Positions 26,551-34,378 of a DNA stretch of 64,000 bases are shown here, piece after piece (the stretch's first letter is position 1; the number at the start of each line of letters is the position of its first letter). The notes below the pieces were generated by a model. That model was not told the origin of the DNA and did no database searches. It worked only from the letters and a program-made list of their open reading frames with translations. Position numbers and translations under genes: made by a program. Source of the DNA: DAIDKA01 sp035487155 (lineage in GTDB: Bacteria; Pseudomonadota; Gammaproteobacteria; Steroidobacterales; Steroidobacteraceae); NCBI GenBank assembly GCA_035487155.1, contig DATHMK010000006.1, positions 83,870-147,869 on the forward strand, written 5' to 3'.

Positions 26551-26754
26551 ATTTTATTTCAGACATACATCGACAATTTCAAAGCAAAGACCGGAAAAAC
26601 GCCCGCGGACTTCAAGCATCTTGCCGAGAGCAAGGGCCTGCTGAAGCCTTGCGTCAAAGCCATGGAAATCGTTGACTGCCTAAAGATGGGCCATGGCCTC
26701 GGGCATGGTCACGCCATGGCCATCTATGCGACCTTCAAGGGGGTCGAAGAGTGA
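26551..26754 (+). pseudogene. DUF4287-type small protein lacking a normal start codon
   Basis: The frame from 26551 to the TGA at 26752 encodes FQTYIDNFKAKTGKTPADFK, then LAESKGLLKP and GLGHGHAMAIYATFKG, a recognisable DUF4287 domain of normal length (67 codons). No ATG, GTG or TTG stands at its beginning; the first codons are ATT TTA TTT, and the next upstream in-frame stop is the VOC stop at 26539. It is either a decayed gene, a gene with ATT initiation, or readthrough product. The KEDFG stretch usual before GLGHGHA is changed to KMGHG, which favours decay. Confidence 0.6.
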
Positions 26755-26857
26755 CGCCACCTGCAAGCTGGCGCCGTGATGGAATCGATCCGCCTCCATG
26801 AGCCCGGCCGGTAGGCCCTTCTTCTCGAGGCTGCGGGCTACGGTCAGCCGCTGTTCT

Positions 26858-27748
26858 TCATGGCGCCGCCTGGGTGCCGCTGTCAGCGCGATAGACGCTG
26901 AAGTCTCGAGTGGCGAATCCATAGTCCGCGTTCGACACAAGTAAGAGCGCGCCGAGCTGCAGCAGAACACTCGGGATAACGTACTGGTATGCAGAGTCGA
27001 TGCGGATGAGCTGCGCACTCAAAAGCAGGTAGAAGGTTTGGAATATGCCGTAGAAAGCACCCGCACCAAAGCGCATGCGGTATCGGCGTTGCCGCACGCG
27101 GAAGGTGTCGGCGCCCGATAGATACGGGTCCGGACGGGCCGCGCCTTGTGGTGCGAGCAGCGTATAGGTCATCACGCCGAGCAAGCAGGCACCGGTGCCC
27201 GTGGCTATAACCAGGGGGAGGATCGTATGTGCATTCAGCCAGTACAGGTAGACCGCCGCCGAGCAGGCGAGGCCGAGCGTCTGCAGACCGAACCCGAGCC
27301 CGATCCACAGCGGAGACACAAAATCAGTCACACGCCATTGCCGCAGCTCCGCTGATCTTCGGTGCGGCGGTGGCATGGCACGGAGCCCCTTGCTGATCCT
27401 AATCCACAATGGCAGCGCGATGATGTACAGGGGCACCGTGAATTGAACGACGACGCTTTCGCCCATGCATACTGCAAACCAATAGGGGCTCCTGGCAAAG
27501 AGGAGTGCGGCCACGAATACGGCTGTGGCGCCGAACCCGATGGCGAGATGCGTCGCCTTGAAGATGGCCAACTTTCGTTCGATTTCCTGCTTGGGTAACG
27601 GATAGAGGCGCGGATACTGCTCCGCCGGGTAGCGCTCGAGCAGCAGTGCACAGGATCGGCGCCATCTTTGTGGTGCATAGAATGAGATCACGATGATCTG
27701 GGACGCGAATACCCCAGTGAGCAGGTAGGTCTGGAAATTGGAAGTCAT
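26858..27748 (-). CDS. Multi-pass membrane protein, unknown
   Basis: 296 residues with about seven to eight hydrophobic segments. It begins with a membrane helix (TYLLTGVFASQIIVISFYAP) and contains a charged cytoplasmic stretch (RYPAEQYPRLYPLPKQEIERK). I do not recognise the family. It lies 7 bp after the YtrA-type GntR gene, an arrangement in which such regulators usually control the membrane protein that follows. Confidence 0.7.
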   Translation of the reverse strand: MTSNFQTYLLTGVFASQIIVISFYAPQRWRRSCALLLERYPAEQYPRLYPLPKQEIERKLAIFKATHLAIGFGATAVFVAALLFARSPYWFAVCMGESVVVQFTVPLYIIALPLWIRISKGLRAMPPPHRRSAELRQWRVTDFVSPLWIGLGFGLQTLGLACSAAVYLYWLNAHTILPLVIATGTGACLLGVMTYTLLAPQGAARPDPYLSGADTFRVRQRRYRMRFGAGAFYGIFQTFYLLLSAQLIRIDSAYQYVIPSVLLQLGALLLVSNADYGFATRDFSVYRADSGTQAAP

Positions 27749-27755
27749 ACCTTAC

Positions 27756-28124
27756 CTATTCCTTCATGACGCTGACGAAAGCGTTGCGAATCTCCGAATC
27801 CGTGAGTCCCTTGGTGCGCAGCGACCTGACGATCTGCGACAGCGCCGATAGCGCGTCCGCGCCGAGATTGACCCTGGAATGTTTCTTGCCCTCCAGATGA
27901 ACGAACGAGCCGCGCGGACCTGTCTCGATCACCGCGTCACGCTCGAGTAGTCGATAGGCTTTGGCGACGGTGTTCGGATTGATCTGCAGCTCAACGGCGA
28001 GCTGACGAATGGCGGGAAGTGTTGCGCCGGGCTTGAGCTGACCACTCCGAACCGCCTCACGGATCTGCGAGATGAGCTGCGAGAACACCGGCACAGGGGA
28101 TCGATCGTCTATCGTGATCTGCAT
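27756..28124 (-). CDS. YtrA-type GntR-family regulator
   Basis: 122 residues, all that is needed for the YtrA subgroup: a GntR winged HTH (FSQLISQIREAVRSGQLKPG; LPAIRQLAVELQINPNTVAKAYRLLER; GPRGSFV) plus a short helical dimerisation tail without a ligand domain. It heads a two-gene unit with the membrane protein. A large symmetric operator-like sequence lies just upstream. Confidence 0.9.
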   Translation of the reverse strand: MQITIDDRSPVPVFSQLISQIREAVRSGQLKPGATLPAIRQLAVELQINPNTVAKAYRLLERDAVIETGPRGSFVHLEGKKHSRVNLGADALSALSQIVRSLRTKGLTDSEIRNAFVSVMKE

Positions 28125-28137
28125 GAATAACTACAGT

Positions 28138-28168
28138 GTACTGTGTGTACGCATGGTACACCTAGTAC
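28138..28168. promoter_or_regulatory. Symmetric operator upstream of the GntR gene
   Basis: Nested inverted repeat centred at 28153: inner arms GTGTAC and GTACAC separated by 5 bp, outer arms GTAC on each side at equal distance. The GTGTAC/GTACAC core is what YtrA-type GntR proteins are known to bind. It begins 14 bp from the GntR start. Confidence 0.7.
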
Positions 28169-28294
28169 GCGGAAATCGGCAAGGCCAATTGGCTGTACGT
28201 CGGTGTGCGCAGGCAGATGCTGTGGCCTCATTTTGGTACCGATCCTCATTGCCTCGGAAATGCCCGCTTGATCTTTTTCTATAAATTCCCTATT

Positions 28295-28639
28295 ATGGAA
28301 GATATGCGGCGCAGAGACTATCTAAGTCAACTGGAGCTGATGGTTCTTCTGGCAATCTTGCGCACCCGCGAGAATGCCTACGGCATGTCCATCGTGCGGG
28401 AGATCGAACGGCACAGCGAACGCGAGGTAGCCCTTGCCGGTATCTACGCGGCGCTCGAGCGCCTCGAGGCGAAAGGTCTGGTGCGATCCGAGCGTGGCGA
28501 TCCGACCCCTGAACGCGGTGGCAAGGCGCGGACGTATTTCGAAGTTACTGGCGCAGGCCTCAAGGCCTTACGCTTCGCCCATGCCACGTTCTCCAGGCTT
28601 TCCGCGGGCCTGACGGAACTCACGCCTGTGACCGTATGA
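28295..28639 (+). CDS. PadR-family regulator
   Basis: 114 residues: a PadR winged helix (LELMVLLAILRTRENAYGMSIVREIE; ALERLEAKGLVRSERGDPTPERGGKARTYFEVT). The start at 28295 (MEDMRRRDYL) is chosen; 28304 is possible. Its stop overlaps the next ORF (ATGA at 28636-28639). PadR genes of this kind are typical partners of permease-prefix proteins, as seen here. A second PadR/prefix pair lies at 31119-32032. Confidence 0.88.
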   Translation: MEDMRRRDYLSQLELMVLLAILRTRENAYGMSIVREIERHSEREVALAGIYAALERLEAKGLVRSERGDPTPERGGKARTYFEVTGAGLKALRFAHATFSRLSAGLTELTPVTV

Positions 28640-29235
28640 GCTCTGCGCGTCCTCCGCGTCTGGCATCCTGGATGCTTCGGCAACTCACGGCGGGGCCCCA
28701 TGCGGAGGCCCTTGAAGGGGATTTGCTCGAAGCGTGGCGCCGTGGTAGGGACAATGGCTGGTACTGGCGGCAGGTGCTGGTCGCTGTGGCGGTGAACCTG
28801 TTGCGGCTCGGGCGCTCGCAGGGGCCCAGGCTCGCCATGGCCATCGCGGCCTCGTGGGCGATGATGCTGGCCTGGTTCGTATTCAACAATTCCCTGGTCG
28901 AGGCATTGCCGAGCTACCTGCGCAATCACCCGCATCCGTACAGTCACGACAGCGAATTCTGGATCACGCTTTTCGTCGCGCAGGCCTTGGTGCGCCTGCT
29001 GATCTTTGCAGTGAGCGGCGCCGTACTGGTTCGAATTCAGCGGGTACATCCGATCGTTGCGAGCGCGGCCCTACTGATGAGCGCATCGCTCTGGCGCTTC
29101 GTTCCCTGGAAACTCGTACCCGTGCTTGATCCACCCATGCATGCCATCCTTCACTATCTGACGGCTATTGTGGGCTTCGTCGTCGGAGCGCTTTTGGCCG
29201 CAAACTTCTGGCGGCGACCGACGCTCAGCCGCTAA
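28636..29235 (+). CDS. Permease-prefix-type membrane protein without permease
   Basis: 199 residues. The N-terminal 60 residues (LASWMLRQLTAGPHAEALEGDLLEAWRRG, then GWYWRQVL) resemble the prefix domain found at the start of acidobacterial-type orphan ABC permeases controlled by PadR. Instead of a permease, three or four transmembrane helices follow and the protein ends. Coupled to the PadR gene by a 4-bp overlap. Confidence 0.7.
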   Translation: MSSARPPRLASWMLRQLTAGPHAEALEGDLLEAWRRGRDNGWYWRQVLVAVAVNLLRLGRSQGPRLAMAIAASWAMMLAWFVFNNSLVEALPSYLRNHPHPYSHDSEFWITLFVAQALVRLLIFAVSGAVLVRIQRVHPIVASAALLMSASLWRFVPWKLVPVLDPPMHAILHYLTAIVGFVVGALLAANFWRRPTLSR

Positions 29236-29317
29236 CTATCCCCGGAAGCCGTCTCGCGGCGGAGGCCGCGTGGGTGCTCTCAAATACGTTGGCGTGCACT
29301 TAGAGTTCGCAGAATGC

Positions 29318-29452
29318 TGGAGCGGGTGATGGCAATCGAATATATCGCCGGTATGCGTTTTGTCCATACGATTCATGGCGTTGCAAGCGAGGAAGGGTAC
29401 TGCGTGCGATTCTCGTGTGAAGAACACTGACACGCCAGCCAATGCGGCCATT
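29318..29452 (+). repeat. tRNA-Gly 3'-end repeat, copy A
   Basis: Opens with TGGAGCGGGTGATGGC and AATCGAA, 22/23 identical to the 3' end of the tRNA-Gly at 34250-34323 read in the same strand. About 90 bp of further sequence is shared with copy C (roughly 92% over 113 bp by hand alignment), ending in a CCAGCCAATG box. It lies in the 345-bp space between the prefix protein and the lipocalin-like gene; no gene is seen there. Confidence 0.75.
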
Positions 29453-29580
29453 GGGGAGGAGCACCGCTGTGGTAGGGGCGAGCGAGCGGTCCTCAATGAC
29501 CGTATCTGCCGGCGGGGACCGGCAGCTATGGGCAATGCAAGTTTGGTATCGGACGTATCACTCCGGCAAGGTATGCACCT

Positions 29581-30084
29581 CTAGTCGACCTTACTCCAAA
29601 CTAATACGGAAGAACTCTCTTTGCCGGTCAGTGGGTTCTTTGCCGGCAGCGTCGTAATGTACAAGTGGTTTTCATTGATTCTGAACCGACGAACTTGAGT
29701 CGTGCCTGTCCATGACTGATTCCACGAGGCATCAATAAAGTGCCTGACCTCATCGCCCTTGATGCTATAGCTTCCTGCATAGGTGAGGAGGCCGATGTAG
29801 AGATCGATTCGCTGCGCATCGGTTGGAACAAAAGTCGCGGGTGCTCTTCGCCCATCCTTTATTAAAATGGCGTACATCCGGCAGTCGGACCCGTAGCTTA
29901 AGAAACCACTGGGGTGCGTGCCCAGCAAGTTGGTCTTCCGGCCGGTCGCCAAATCCTCGGTGGTATAGGAAAGGAGCTTCCAGGTCCCAAGCTGCGGGCC
30001 AGTACAGTTTTGGTGCCGTTGCCCGCTCGCGTCCATGCTTGCCAGAAAAAGGATGCAGCACGCAGCGACAATAGAACGCTTCAT
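29581..30084 (-). CDS. Exported lipocalin-like protein
   Basis: 167 residues with a signal peptide (IVAACCILFLASMDASG) and one beta-barrel-type domain of the lipocalin-like family (LGTWKLLSYTTEDLATGRK; YAGSYSIKGDEVRHFIDASW; ITTLPA). Ligand unknown. ATG 30084 has GGAGGA upstream. Base composition here is visibly less GC-rich than in the core genes, as expected for an acquired segment. Confidence 0.8.
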   Translation of the reverse strand: MKRSIVAACCILFLASMDASGQRHQNCTGPQLGTWKLLSYTTEDLATGRKTNLLGTHPSGFLSYGSDCRMYAILIKDGRRAPATFVPTDAQRIDLYIGLLTYAGSYSIKGDEVRHFIDASWNQSWTGTTQVRRFRINENHLYITTLPAKNPLTGKESSSVLVWSKVD

Positions 30085-30278
30085 TTGGTTCCTCCGGAAC
30101 GAAATAGAGCAGCGCGCCAACGAGTACTCCTGACTCATTGAGGTCTCACGCTACCGTTCGCTATCGGAAGTTCAAGAAAGAGCACTTAGCTTCCTAGAGG
30201 CTGCGATCTTGGTTCGCGGGCATTCGCCGTGCGCGGTAACTCGCCGAGACCAACAGCGAATTTCTCCCGTCGCGTGAG

Positions 30279-30662
30279 CTATCGAGAAATACCTTCAACG
30301 AGAAATACCCGGCTGCGCGCCGACTTCCGGCGAAGCGGCGCGATGGCTTGGTATTCGGGTGAATCTTCAAACGATCTTGCTGCCGCAAGACTGTCGAACT
30401 CGATCACGACGAATCTATCAGTTGGTGGGTCGCCTTCGACAGGGATGATTTGGCCGCCGCGAACGACATATTTTCCGCCGAAGTGTGTGACTAGTGGGCC
30501 AACGGCGGCGACGTAGCTCTTGTAAGCTTCCGGATCGGTCACGGTGATTTCGGCGATCACATATCCCTTTGGTGCGATTGTGGCAGCTCGAAGAAAGGTG
30601 GGGCCTGTGGCTGCAAGTATCAGCGCGGCCACGGCCGAGAGTAAGTGCCTTTTACTGTTCAT
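30279..30662 (-). CDS. Exported DUF1330 protein
   Basis: 127 residues: a signal peptide (LLSAVAALILAATGPTFLRA), then a DUF1330 dimeric alpha/beta-barrel domain (GYVIAEITVTDPEAYKSYVA; GGKYVVRGG; FVVIEFDSLAAARSFEDSPEYQAI). Family function is unknown. AGGAGG precedes ATG 30662. It lies between repeat copies A and B together with the lipocalin-like gene. Confidence 0.88.
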   Translation of the reverse strand: MNSKRHLLSAVAALILAATGPTFLRAATIAPKGYVIAEITVTDPEAYKSYVAAVGPLVTHFGGKYVVRGGQIIPVEGDPPTDRFVVIEFDSLAAARSFEDSPEYQAIAPLRRKSARSRVFLVEGISR

Positions 30663-30864
30663 CGACAACCTCCTGCTGTGGTTAGCATTAGCGGACGCCG
30701 GCGACGATGAGCATAGCTGTTTGTCGGGCGCAGGGGTCACTCAGGTCTTGGAACACCCTGCGTGTGAAACCGGAGCCAACGCTAGCCAACGTCTGCGAAC
30801 GTACTGGGTGACACCCGCCTACGATCCAAGTTGGCTGGCATTGGCCGGCGATGGCTGGGATTGC

Positions 30865-31003
30865 AGCGGCTGATGGGAATCGAATATATCGCTAGCGCGC
30901 GGTCACTATCTGGAAATCGATCAGTTGCGAGCGAAGGGGCGTGCTGCGTGTGATTTACGTGCGAAAACCCGTCATACCAGCCAACGCCAGCCAATGCGAC
31001 CAT
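30865..31003 (+). repeat. tRNA-Gly 3'-end repeat, copy B (degenerate)
   Basis: AGCGGCTGATGGGAATCGAA (30865-30884) is the tRNA-Gly 3' part with one mismatch, followed by sequence aligning loosely with copies A and C and ending in two CCAGCCAA boxes. A further partial tail copy lies at about 30763-30790, and TTGGCTGGC-type boxes in the opposite sense at 30831-30856. The 456-bp gap 30663-31118 contains no gene. Confidence 0.6.
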
Positions 31004-31118
31004 TTGGGTCGGGCAAAGACGGAGTCGCTAGTTGGTAGCGAGTGATATCCGTTCCGGTCTTTCGTCAGCGTTTGAAGCGGTCATTGACTTTTGCCCGACT
31101 CATACTCACAATGTAGGC

Positions 31119-31448
31119 ATGGCGGAGTTCTTGGGTACCTTCGAGCAGGCTGTGTTGCTTGCGATCATGCGCCTGCGCGGGGACGCCTATGGTCGGATGA
31201 TCCTTCACGTGGTGATGAATTCGCTCAAGCGCACTGTATCGGCCGGCGCTGTTTACACGACGCTCGATAGACTAGAGAGCCGCGGCCTGGTTCACTCAAG
31301 AGTAGATGAAGGGACCCCCGCCCGAGGCGGTCGGCCGCGTCGTTACTACTCCGTAGCAGCCGCCGGTGCACGCGCCCTCAATGAATCCCACAAAACGCTG
31401 AGTGAAATGTGGAGCGGCGTGCAATGGCCGGTGGAGGTCAAGCGGTGA
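31119..31448 (+). CDS. PadR-family regulator
   Basis: 109 residues with a PadR winged helix (EQAVLLAIMRLRGDAYGRMILHVV; AVYTTLDRLESRGLVHSRVDEGTPARGGRPRRYYSV). ATG 31119 is the likely start; the frame to 31032 is upstream sequence. The stop overlaps the GTG of the next gene. Distantly paralogous to the PadR at 28295-28639. Confidence 0.88.
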   Translation: MAEFLGTFEQAVLLAIMRLRGDAYGRMILHVVMNSLKRTVSAGAVYTTLDRLESRGLVHSRVDEGTPARGGRPRRYYSVAAAGARALNESHKTLSEMWSGVQWPVEVKR

Positions 31449-32032
31449 ACGCTCGCCTCGGCTCACCGCCTCGACCAATTGAATGGCTTATTGAGCGCAT
31501 CTTGGTCGGAGCGGATAGCCAAACCGTCATCGGCGATCTGCACGAGGAGTACGTCGAGGCCGTGCGGCCGCGCCTCGGTCGGGTCAGAGCGGATATTTGG
31601 TATCTGCGCCAAGTGTTAAGCCTGGTTCCACGAGGCGTTTTACGCCAAGGACGGATGCGCAGGGCTCTGCTGGCGGCCTCTCTATTCACCTTGGGCAGTT
31701 GCTGCTGGCTAGCGGTGATGGAATGGGTGTTGCGGCATTCCGGATATCTCTTTCGCTCCGCGATGGACGTTTCGATTGCTGCGGTGCCGCTCGCGACTGT
31801 GGCCGCGCTGCTGTTGCACGTAAGCGCTCGCGCGGAACGGTGGCTTTGGGCCGGCGCCGTTGCGCTTATCGCAGTTGGCGCGCAGACGTTGATCCAGAAC
31901 ACCCACTCCCCGCATTTTGAGGGCTTCGTTTTCCTCATTTCCGTGGCGATCACGGTCGAGGGCGCCCTGATGCTCCTGTCGCTGGGCCGATCGGGTGAAG
32001 GCACGCATCGATTGGGGCGCGGATCGAGCTAA
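31445..32032 (+). CDS. Permease-prefix-type membrane protein without permease
   Basis: 195 residues beginning at a GTG overlapping the PadR stop (GTGA). The N-terminus (PIEWLIERILVGADSQTVIGDLHEEYVEA; DIWYLRQVLSLVP) matches the same prefix pattern as the protein at 28636-29235, and about four membrane helices follow. The repeated PadR/prefix arrangement within 3 kb suggests duplication or repeated acquisition. Confidence 0.68.
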   Translation: MNARLGSPPRPIEWLIERILVGADSQTVIGDLHEEYVEAVRPRLGRVRADIWYLRQVLSLVPRGVLRQGRMRRALLAASLFTLGSCCWLAVMEWVLRHSGYLFRSAMDVSIAAVPLATVAALLLHVSARAERWLWAGAVALIAVGAQTLIQNTHSPHFEGFVFLISVAITVEGALMLLSLGRSGEGTHRLGRGSS

Positions 32033-32036
32033 CCCA

Positions 32037-32678
32037 ATGACGCAAACCATCGATTTTCGCTTTGAAGCGCTCTTTCTGCTTCTCGCACTGACATCGCTGG
32101 TTTTGCTGCTCGTTGCAATCGTTCTCAAAACTCGCGCCCACGGCTCTGTGGCGAAACGATTACTAACCCTACTCGGCGTTGGCTGGTGCGTGTATCTCTC
32201 GATCGTCTTCATCGTGGCAGCAGCCACGCCTCAGATCGTTGTCAACCCACGGCAAGACCTCTGCTTCGATGAGATGTGTTTCGCGGTCACCAACGTTCAG
32301 ACCGCCGACCGATTGAGTCCCAGCATCCAGAGCGGCGGCACGTTCTACGTCGTCACGGTACGTGTGATCAATCACGCCCGCGGGCGTGCAATGAAAGAGA
32401 ACGGGCTTCGCGCGGTCCTTCGGGCGGCGCACGACACATACGAGGTTACGCCAGTTGGGCAGGCAGCTTGGGACCAGTTACACCCCCGCAACGTTCCCCT
32501 CACGGCTTTCTTACAGCCGCAGCAGGGCGTCCTGAGTGATCAGGTGTTTGACGTGCCAAAAGCAGCTGGCGATCTAGGCCTGGTTCTCAGCAACGGGTTC
32601 ACACCGGGGTACTTCGTCATCGGAGAGTGTCCCCTTTTCCACAAACCAACAATCCTTCGGCTCCCTCAGATCCGTTAA
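32037..32678 (+). CDS. Membrane-anchored protein with extracytoplasmic beta domain
   Basis: 213 residues: two N-terminal transmembrane helices (about 10-28 and 43-63), then a DUF4352-like beta domain (CFAVTNVQTADRLS; TFYVVTVRVINHARGRA; VFDVPK). It starts 4 bp after the previous stop, so it belongs to the PadR operon. Function unknown. Confidence 0.65.
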   Translation: MTQTIDFRFEALFLLLALTSLVLLLVAIVLKTRAHGSVAKRLLTLLGVGWCVYLSIVFIVAAATPQIVVNPRQDLCFDEMCFAVTNVQTADRLSPSIQSGGTFYVVTVRVINHARGRAMKENGLRAVLRAAHDTYEVTPVGQAAWDQLHPRNVPLTAFLQPQQGVLSDQVFDVPKAAGDLGLVLSNGFTPGYFVIGECPLFHKPTILRLPQIR

Positions 32679-32760
32679 ACGCAAAAACGACTAGCCAATG
32701 GGCCGCAGCAAATTAGGTGTGGGAGCGATAGGCCGTGTTGGCTGATGTCGAAGCGAGGCG

Positions 32761-32900
32761 GGAGCGGGTGATGGAATCGAATACATCGCGGGTATGCGCT
32801 TTGTCGATACGATTCATGGCGTTGCAAGCAAGGAAGGGCACTGGGTGCGATTCTCGTGTGAAAAACACTGACGGCCAGCCAACTCCAGCCAATGCTGCCG
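32761..32900 (+). repeat. tRNA-Gly 3'-end repeat, copy C
   Basis: GGAGCGGGTGATGG then AATCGAA (one G deleted relative to the tRNA), followed by the same roughly 90-bp arm as copy A and two CCAGCCAA boxes (about 32874-32892). Read in the tRNA sense, the arm precedes the tRNA end, as expected for the end of an element integrated at that tRNA. The surrounding 32679-32948 contains no gene. Confidence 0.75.
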
Positions 32901-32948
32901 TCTGCCAGGATTCGCCATCCGAAGCGCCCTGCCCCCGGGATCGCCAGC

Positions 32949-33245
32949 TTATTCGTCTTTATAGCCCGCTTCGAGCTGACGTCGAACGGCAAGGATCAAC
33001 ACCGTATCCTCGGCTGGCAACCAGCGATATTTGGCTATGTAGCCAAACTTGCCGCGAGACAGGACCAACTCCCGGCGCCCGTCCTCCGCTTCGCGGCCCA
33101 GCAACGGATGGTCTGCAAGCAACTCGAAGGCTCGCCTAACGCTGACCATCCGCTCACGCGCGAGCTTCGGATTGTGGTCTGCTAGAAAATCGAAAAGCCG
33201 CTCGAGATCGCCGAGCGCTCGAGTCGTTACTTGGACGCGCGCCAT
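32949..33245 (-). CDS. RelE/ParE-family toxin
   Basis: 98 residues with the ParE/RelE fold pattern (ALGDLERLFDFLADHNPKLARERMVSV; LADHPLLGREAEDGRREL; YIAKYRWLPAEDTVLILAVRRQLEAGY). It would act on gyrase or ribosome-bound mRNA. It overlaps the antitoxin gene by 19 bp and is downstream of it, the standard order. The module lies between repeat copy C and the tRNA-Gly. Confidence 0.88.
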   Translation of the reverse strand: MARVQVTTRALGDLERLFDFLADHNPKLARERMVSVRRAFELLADHPLLGREAEDGRRELVLSRGKFGYIAKYRWLPAEDTVLILAVRRQLEAGYKDE

Positions 33246-33517
33246 GCGCGCGCTCGTGGGCGTCGAACCGACTTGCCTGCCGTACGAGCCTCGAGATAAT
33301 CGAACGCGGCCGCCACCGGAACAGCTTTGCCGCTCTCCATCGCTTCCTTCTCTGAGATTGCCGCATCCTCCGCAAACCGCTCGCGAAGCTCGGCGCGCTG
33401 CGCTTCCTGGCTCAACACGTCAATCATGAAGGCGTGCGGCGTCTTATTCGCCGCCTCGGCAAGTCGCTCGATCCGCCGCTTCAGATCTTCTGGAATCTTG
33501 AGGCTCGTGGCAGTCAT
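33227..33517 (-). CDS. Ribbon-helix-helix antitoxin
   Basis: 96 residues. The N-terminus TATSLKIPEDLKRRIERLAEAANKTPHAFMID is a CopG-type ribbon-helix-helix; the C-terminal half would wrap the toxin. ATG 33517 is preceded by AGGGGT; the upstream frame start at 33526 is less likely. Partner of the ParE-type toxin with overlapping ends. Confidence 0.85.
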   Translation of the reverse strand: MTATSLKIPEDLKRRIERLAEAANKTPHAFMIDVLSQEAQRAELRERFAEDAAISEKEAMESGKAVPVAAAFDYLEARTAGKSVRRPRARAWRASK

Positions 33518-33641
33518 CGATAACACCCCTGAAATGCCTGGGTAGTCAGAAAGTAATACCTGGGCGAATCGAAGTCAAGACCGCGCTCGGGAGGCTGGGA
33601 GCGCTCGCGCGCTCGTCGCGTCGCGCGCTAGAGCTGTTTTC

Positions 33642-33681
33642 GTTGCATGTAACATCTGAATCCGATATCGTTACATGTAAC
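33642..33681. promoter_or_regulatory. Paired GTTRCATGTAAC operators of the MazEF-like module
   Basis: GTTGCATGTAAC at 33642-33653 and the perfect palindrome GTTACATGTAAC at 33670-33681, 28 bp apart, lie immediately before the antitoxin start. Such paired dyads are typical of autoregulated toxin-antitoxin operons. Confidence 0.7.
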
Positions 33682-33699
33682 GGAATGGCGGGATTCACG

Positions 33700-33918
33700 A
33701 TGGCTTCACGATTGAATGTCGCACAGCGCGTGCAGAAGCACAGGATTGCGCTTCGGGCCGCCGGATTGCGGCCGGTGCAGATCTGGGTACCTGATACACG
33801 GCGAGTCGGGTTCGCGGCGGAGTGCCGGCGTCAGTGTCTGGCAATAGCCAAGAGCCGCGCTGAACGAAGTACTCTCAAGTGGCTTGAGCAGATAGCGGAT
33901 ACCGCAGGCTGGAAGTGA
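33700..33918 (+). CDS. MazE-like (DUF3018) antitoxin
   Basis: 72 residues (MASRLNVAQRVQKHRIALRAAG; RPVQIWVPDTRR; FAAECRRQCLAIAKS), the DUF3018 antitoxin pattern. ATG 33700 with GGGA 8 nt upstream is preferred to 33685 and to 33643, which lies in the operator. The stop overlaps the toxin GTG start (GTGA). Confidence 0.85.
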   Translation: MASRLNVAQRVQKHRIALRAAGLRPVQIWVPDTRRVGFAAECRRQCLAIAKSRAERSTLKWLEQIADTAGWK

Positions 33919-34238
33919 GACGCGGCGACATCGTCACGATTGTGCTGCCGGGCGCATATGGCAAACCCCGGCCTGCATTGATCGTTCAGTCTGATCTCTT
34001 CGACGCCCTTGCTTCGGTAACTGTCCTTCCAGTCACGAGCGAGCTGCGCACCGCGCCACTGCTTCGCATCGCGGTTGAACCGACTGCCGACAACGGCCTG
34101 CGTAAGAAATCGCAGATCATGGTGGACAAGACTCAGACTGTGTCGCGGGACAAGGTCGGAGACACGATTGGAAGGCTACACGAGGACACGCTCATCGCAG
34201 TTGACCGCGCGATGGCAGTATTTCTCGGTATCGCTTAG
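33915..34238 (+). CDS. MazF/PemK-family mRNA interferase toxin
   Basis: 107 residues with MazF hallmarks: RRGDIVTIVLPGAYGKPRPALIVQSD, VLPVTSE, and KSQIMVDKTQTV. MazF toxins cleave mRNA at short sequences. GTG start at 33915 overlapping the antitoxin stop. It ends 11 bp before the tRNA-Gly gene, on the opposite strand. Confidence 0.92.
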   Translation: MRRGDIVTIVLPGAYGKPRPALIVQSDLFDALASVTVLPVTSELRTAPLLRIAVEPTADNGLRKKSQIMVDKTQTVSRDKVGDTIGRLHEDTLIAVDRAMAVFLGIA

Positions 34239-34249
34239 GCGCCAAAGGT

Positions 34250-34323
34250 TGGAGCGGGTGATGGGAATCGAACCCACGTTAGCAGCTTGGGAAGCTGCAG
34301 TTCTACCATTGAACTACACCCGC
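34250..34323 (-). tRNA. tRNA-Gly(CCC)
   Basis: Read on the minus strand, a complete 74-nt cloverleaf: acceptor GCGGGTG/CACCCGC, D arm GTTC/GAAC, anticodon stem GCAGC/GCTGC with loop TTCCCAA (anticodon CCC), T arm GTGGG/CCCAT with TTCGATT, discriminator T and encoded CCA. Its 3' end matches the three repeats to the left, marking it as a probable integration target. Confidence 0.95.
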
Positions 34324-34378
34324 GGCGGAAGGCGAGTTTATTCGCCTTTGCGCCTTCGAGGCAACAGCCTCGGGGGAC

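Noticed and set aside
26680..27018. Minus-strand ORF overlapping the DUF4287 remnant and membrane protein
   Set aside because: It conflicts with two better-supported coding regions and has no recognised domain.
29236..34249. Possible CRISPR array because of recurring repeats
   Set aside because: The repeats are over 110 bp, 1.5-1.9 kb apart and derived from a tRNA end; no short regular repeats or cas genes.
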